NCBI GenBank assembly: GCA_013812985.1
Contig: JACCSN010000237.1
Coordinates: 1-14,431, forward strand
DNA length: 14,431 bases
From: Hyphomicrobiales bacterium
GTDB taxonomy: Bacteria; Pseudomonadota; Alphaproteobacteria; Rhizobiales; Afifellaceae
Direction: 5' to 3'
Shown here one piece after another: positions 13,263 to 14,431 of the stretch (positions are counted from its first letter, which is position 1; every line of letters starts with the position of its first letter). The position numbers were made by a program, and so were the translations under genes. Below the pieces are notes generated by a model, which had not been told where the DNA came from, ran no database searches, and was given only the letters and a program-made list of their open reading frames with translations.

Positions 13263-13318
13263 GAATTTGACCGGCCCCAGCGCCGCGCCTAAGAAGCCGC
13301 GAGCTCGTCCCATCCTTC

Positions 13319-14413
13319 ATGTCCCATAACAGCTTCGGCCATCTCTTCAGCGTGACCACCTGGGGCGAGAGCCACGGGCCGGCGATCGGCTGCGTCGTCG
13401 ACGGCTGCCCGCCGAGAATCCCGATCACCGAGGCGGAGATCCAGCGCTATCTCGACAAGCGCCGGCCGGGCCAGTCGCGCTTCACCACACAGCGACGCGA
13501 GCCGGACCGGGTCCGGATCCTCTCCGGCGTCTTCGAGGACGACCGCACCGGCGGGCTCGTCACCACCGGGACGCCGATCGCGCTGCAGATCGACAACGTC
13601 GACCAGCGCTCCAAGGATTATTCGGAGATTCGCGACCGCTACCGCCCCGGCCACGCCGACTACACCTACGACGCCAAATACGGCATCCGGGACTACCGCG
13701 GCGGCGGCCGATCCTCCGCCCGCGAGACCGCCATGCGTGTCGCCGCCGGGGCGATCGCGCGCAAGATCGTGCCGGGGCTCGACATCCGCGGCGCGCTGGT
13801 CTCCATCGGCGAGATCGGGATCGAGCGCGCGCGCTGGAACTGGGCGGAAATCGACCGGAACCCGTTCTTCTGCCCGGACGCGGAAACGGCGAAAAGCTGG
13901 GAAGGCTACCTGGACGGCATCCGCAAGGCCGGCTCCTCGGTTGGCGCCGTGGTGGAGGTTGTGGCGGACGGCGTGCCCGCGGGCCTCGGCGCGCCAGTTT
14001 ATGGCAAGCTCGACGCGGAGATCGCCGCCGCCTTGATGTCGATCAACGCGGTCAAAGGCGTCGAGATCGGCAACGGTTTCGAAGCTGCCCGCATCCGTGG
14101 CGAGGAGAATGCGGACGAGATGCGCGCCGGCAACGACGGCCGGCCGATCTTCCTGTCCAACCACGCCGGCGGCATCCTGGGCGGCATTTCCACCGGCCAG
14201 CCGATCGTGGTCCGCTTCGCTGTCAAGCCGACCTCCTCGATCCTGACGCCCGTGCGCGGCGTGACGCGCTCAGGCGAGGACGTGGACGTGGTCACCACGG
14301 GCCGCCACGACCCTTGCGTCGGCATCCGCGCCGTGCCCGTCGGCGAGGCGATGCTCGCCCTGGTCCTGGCCGATCACTACCTGCGCCACCGAGGCCAGAC
14401 CGGAGGGGTCTAG
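13319..14413 (+). CDS. aroC: Chorismate synthase
   Basis: A complete 364-residue chorismate synthase, the last step of the shikimate pathway: it converts 5-enolpyruvylshikimate-3-phosphate to chorismate with reduced FMN. Family signatures are all present: [18 protein letters not shown] near the N-terminus (H19), the [18 protein letters not shown] loop, [24 protein letters not shown] around residues 123-145, and the C-terminal [17 protein letters not shown]. Length fits the usual 360 or so. The ATG at 13319 begins the conserved [11 protein letters not shown]. No strong Shine-Dalgarno is seen, and no clear promoter stands in the 56 bp between the repeat element and the start. Expression may therefore depend on a promoter within the repeat or on read-through from the phosphatase run. 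The last 18 bp of the window after the stop contain nothing identifiable. Confidence 0.98.
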   Translation: MSHNSFGHLFSVTTWGESHGPAIGCVVDGCPPRIPITEAEIQRYLDKRRPGQSRFTTQRREPDRVRILSGVFEDDRTGGLVTTGTPIALQIDNVDQRSKDYSEIRDRYRPGHADYTYDAKYGIRDYRGGGRSSARETAMRVAAGAIARKIVPGLDIRGALVSIGEIGIERARWNWAEIDRNPFFCPDAETAKSWEGYLDGIRKAGSSVGAVVEVVADGVPAGLGAPVYGKLDAEIAAALMSINAVKGVEIGNGFEAARIRGEENADEMRAGNDGRPIFLSNHAGGILGGISTGQPIVVRFAVKPTSSILTPVRGVTRSGEDVDVVTTGRHDPCVGIRAVPVGEAMLALVLADHYLRHRGQTGGV

Positions 14414-14431
14414 CTGTCGCTGCCCGTCTCG

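Noticed and set aside
12974..13318. Short open frames within the repeat element
   Set aside because: They follow the palindromes, have no ribosome sites or domains, and their translations mirror each other.
13289..14164. A 291-codon minus-strand frame opposite aroC
   Set aside because: aroC is unambiguous, and the antisense protein is Asp/Ala/Arg-rich with no motifs.
1..14431. CRISPR array, rRNA, insertion sequence or prophage genes
   Set aside because: No regularly spaced direct repeats, rRNA-like stretch, transposase, integrase or phage structural motif was seen on either strand.

Overview
The window looks like the chromosome of a high-GC alphaproteobacterium, most likely of the Hyphomicrobiales (Rhizobiales). 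Pointers are the GC-rich third codon positions, a TIGR02301-type exported protein, a small rhizobial-type hypothetical protein, and a histidine phosphatase gene next to aroC. This placement is inference from gene content; no database was searched.

Layout. (1) 1-1390, minus strand: a probable gene start running off the left edge and a stand-alone ATP-grasp ligase, fed by an AT-rich promoter island at about 1440-1510. (2) 1749-4488: an SRAP/YedK-type abasic-site repair protein divergent from a Nudix hydrolase with only 26 bp between start codons, then three small conserved genes on the plus strand (a TIGR02301 exported protein, a cytosolic hypothetical and an exported hypothetical). (3) 4540-6934, minus strand: an exported methyltransferase-fold protein, a Wzx-like polysaccharide flippase and an unusual tRNA-Asn(GUU). 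(4) 7100-9678, plus strand: an FAD-dependent oxidoreductase translationally coupled (ATGA) to a CelD/FemAB-like GNAT acyltransferase. (5) 9760-10328: a ParDE toxin-antitoxin pair. (6) 10334-12973: a tight run ygfZ - HD phosphohydrolase - tyrosine phosphatase-like - histidine phosphatase, with 6-bp gaps or short overlaps. (7) 12973-13262: a composite palindromic repeat with two REP-like hairpins in inverted orientation. (8) 13319-14413: chorismate synthase, aroC.

Themes. Regions 1, 3 and 4 together suggest cell-surface glycoconjugate work (ATP-grasp ligase, flippase, GNAT acyltransferase, flavin oxidoreductase), although they are not one operon. Region 6 is a compact set of phosphohydrolases with an Fe-S/folate housekeeping protein. 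The ParDE pair abuts ygfZ, leaving that operon almost no room for its own promoter.

The two strongest oddities are the tRNA-Asn-like gene and the repeat before aroC. The tRNA keeps the expected asparagine identity features but has U at position 37 and one extra nucleotide in the T arm. In the repeat, the two hairpins have different inner stems that are each fully paired.
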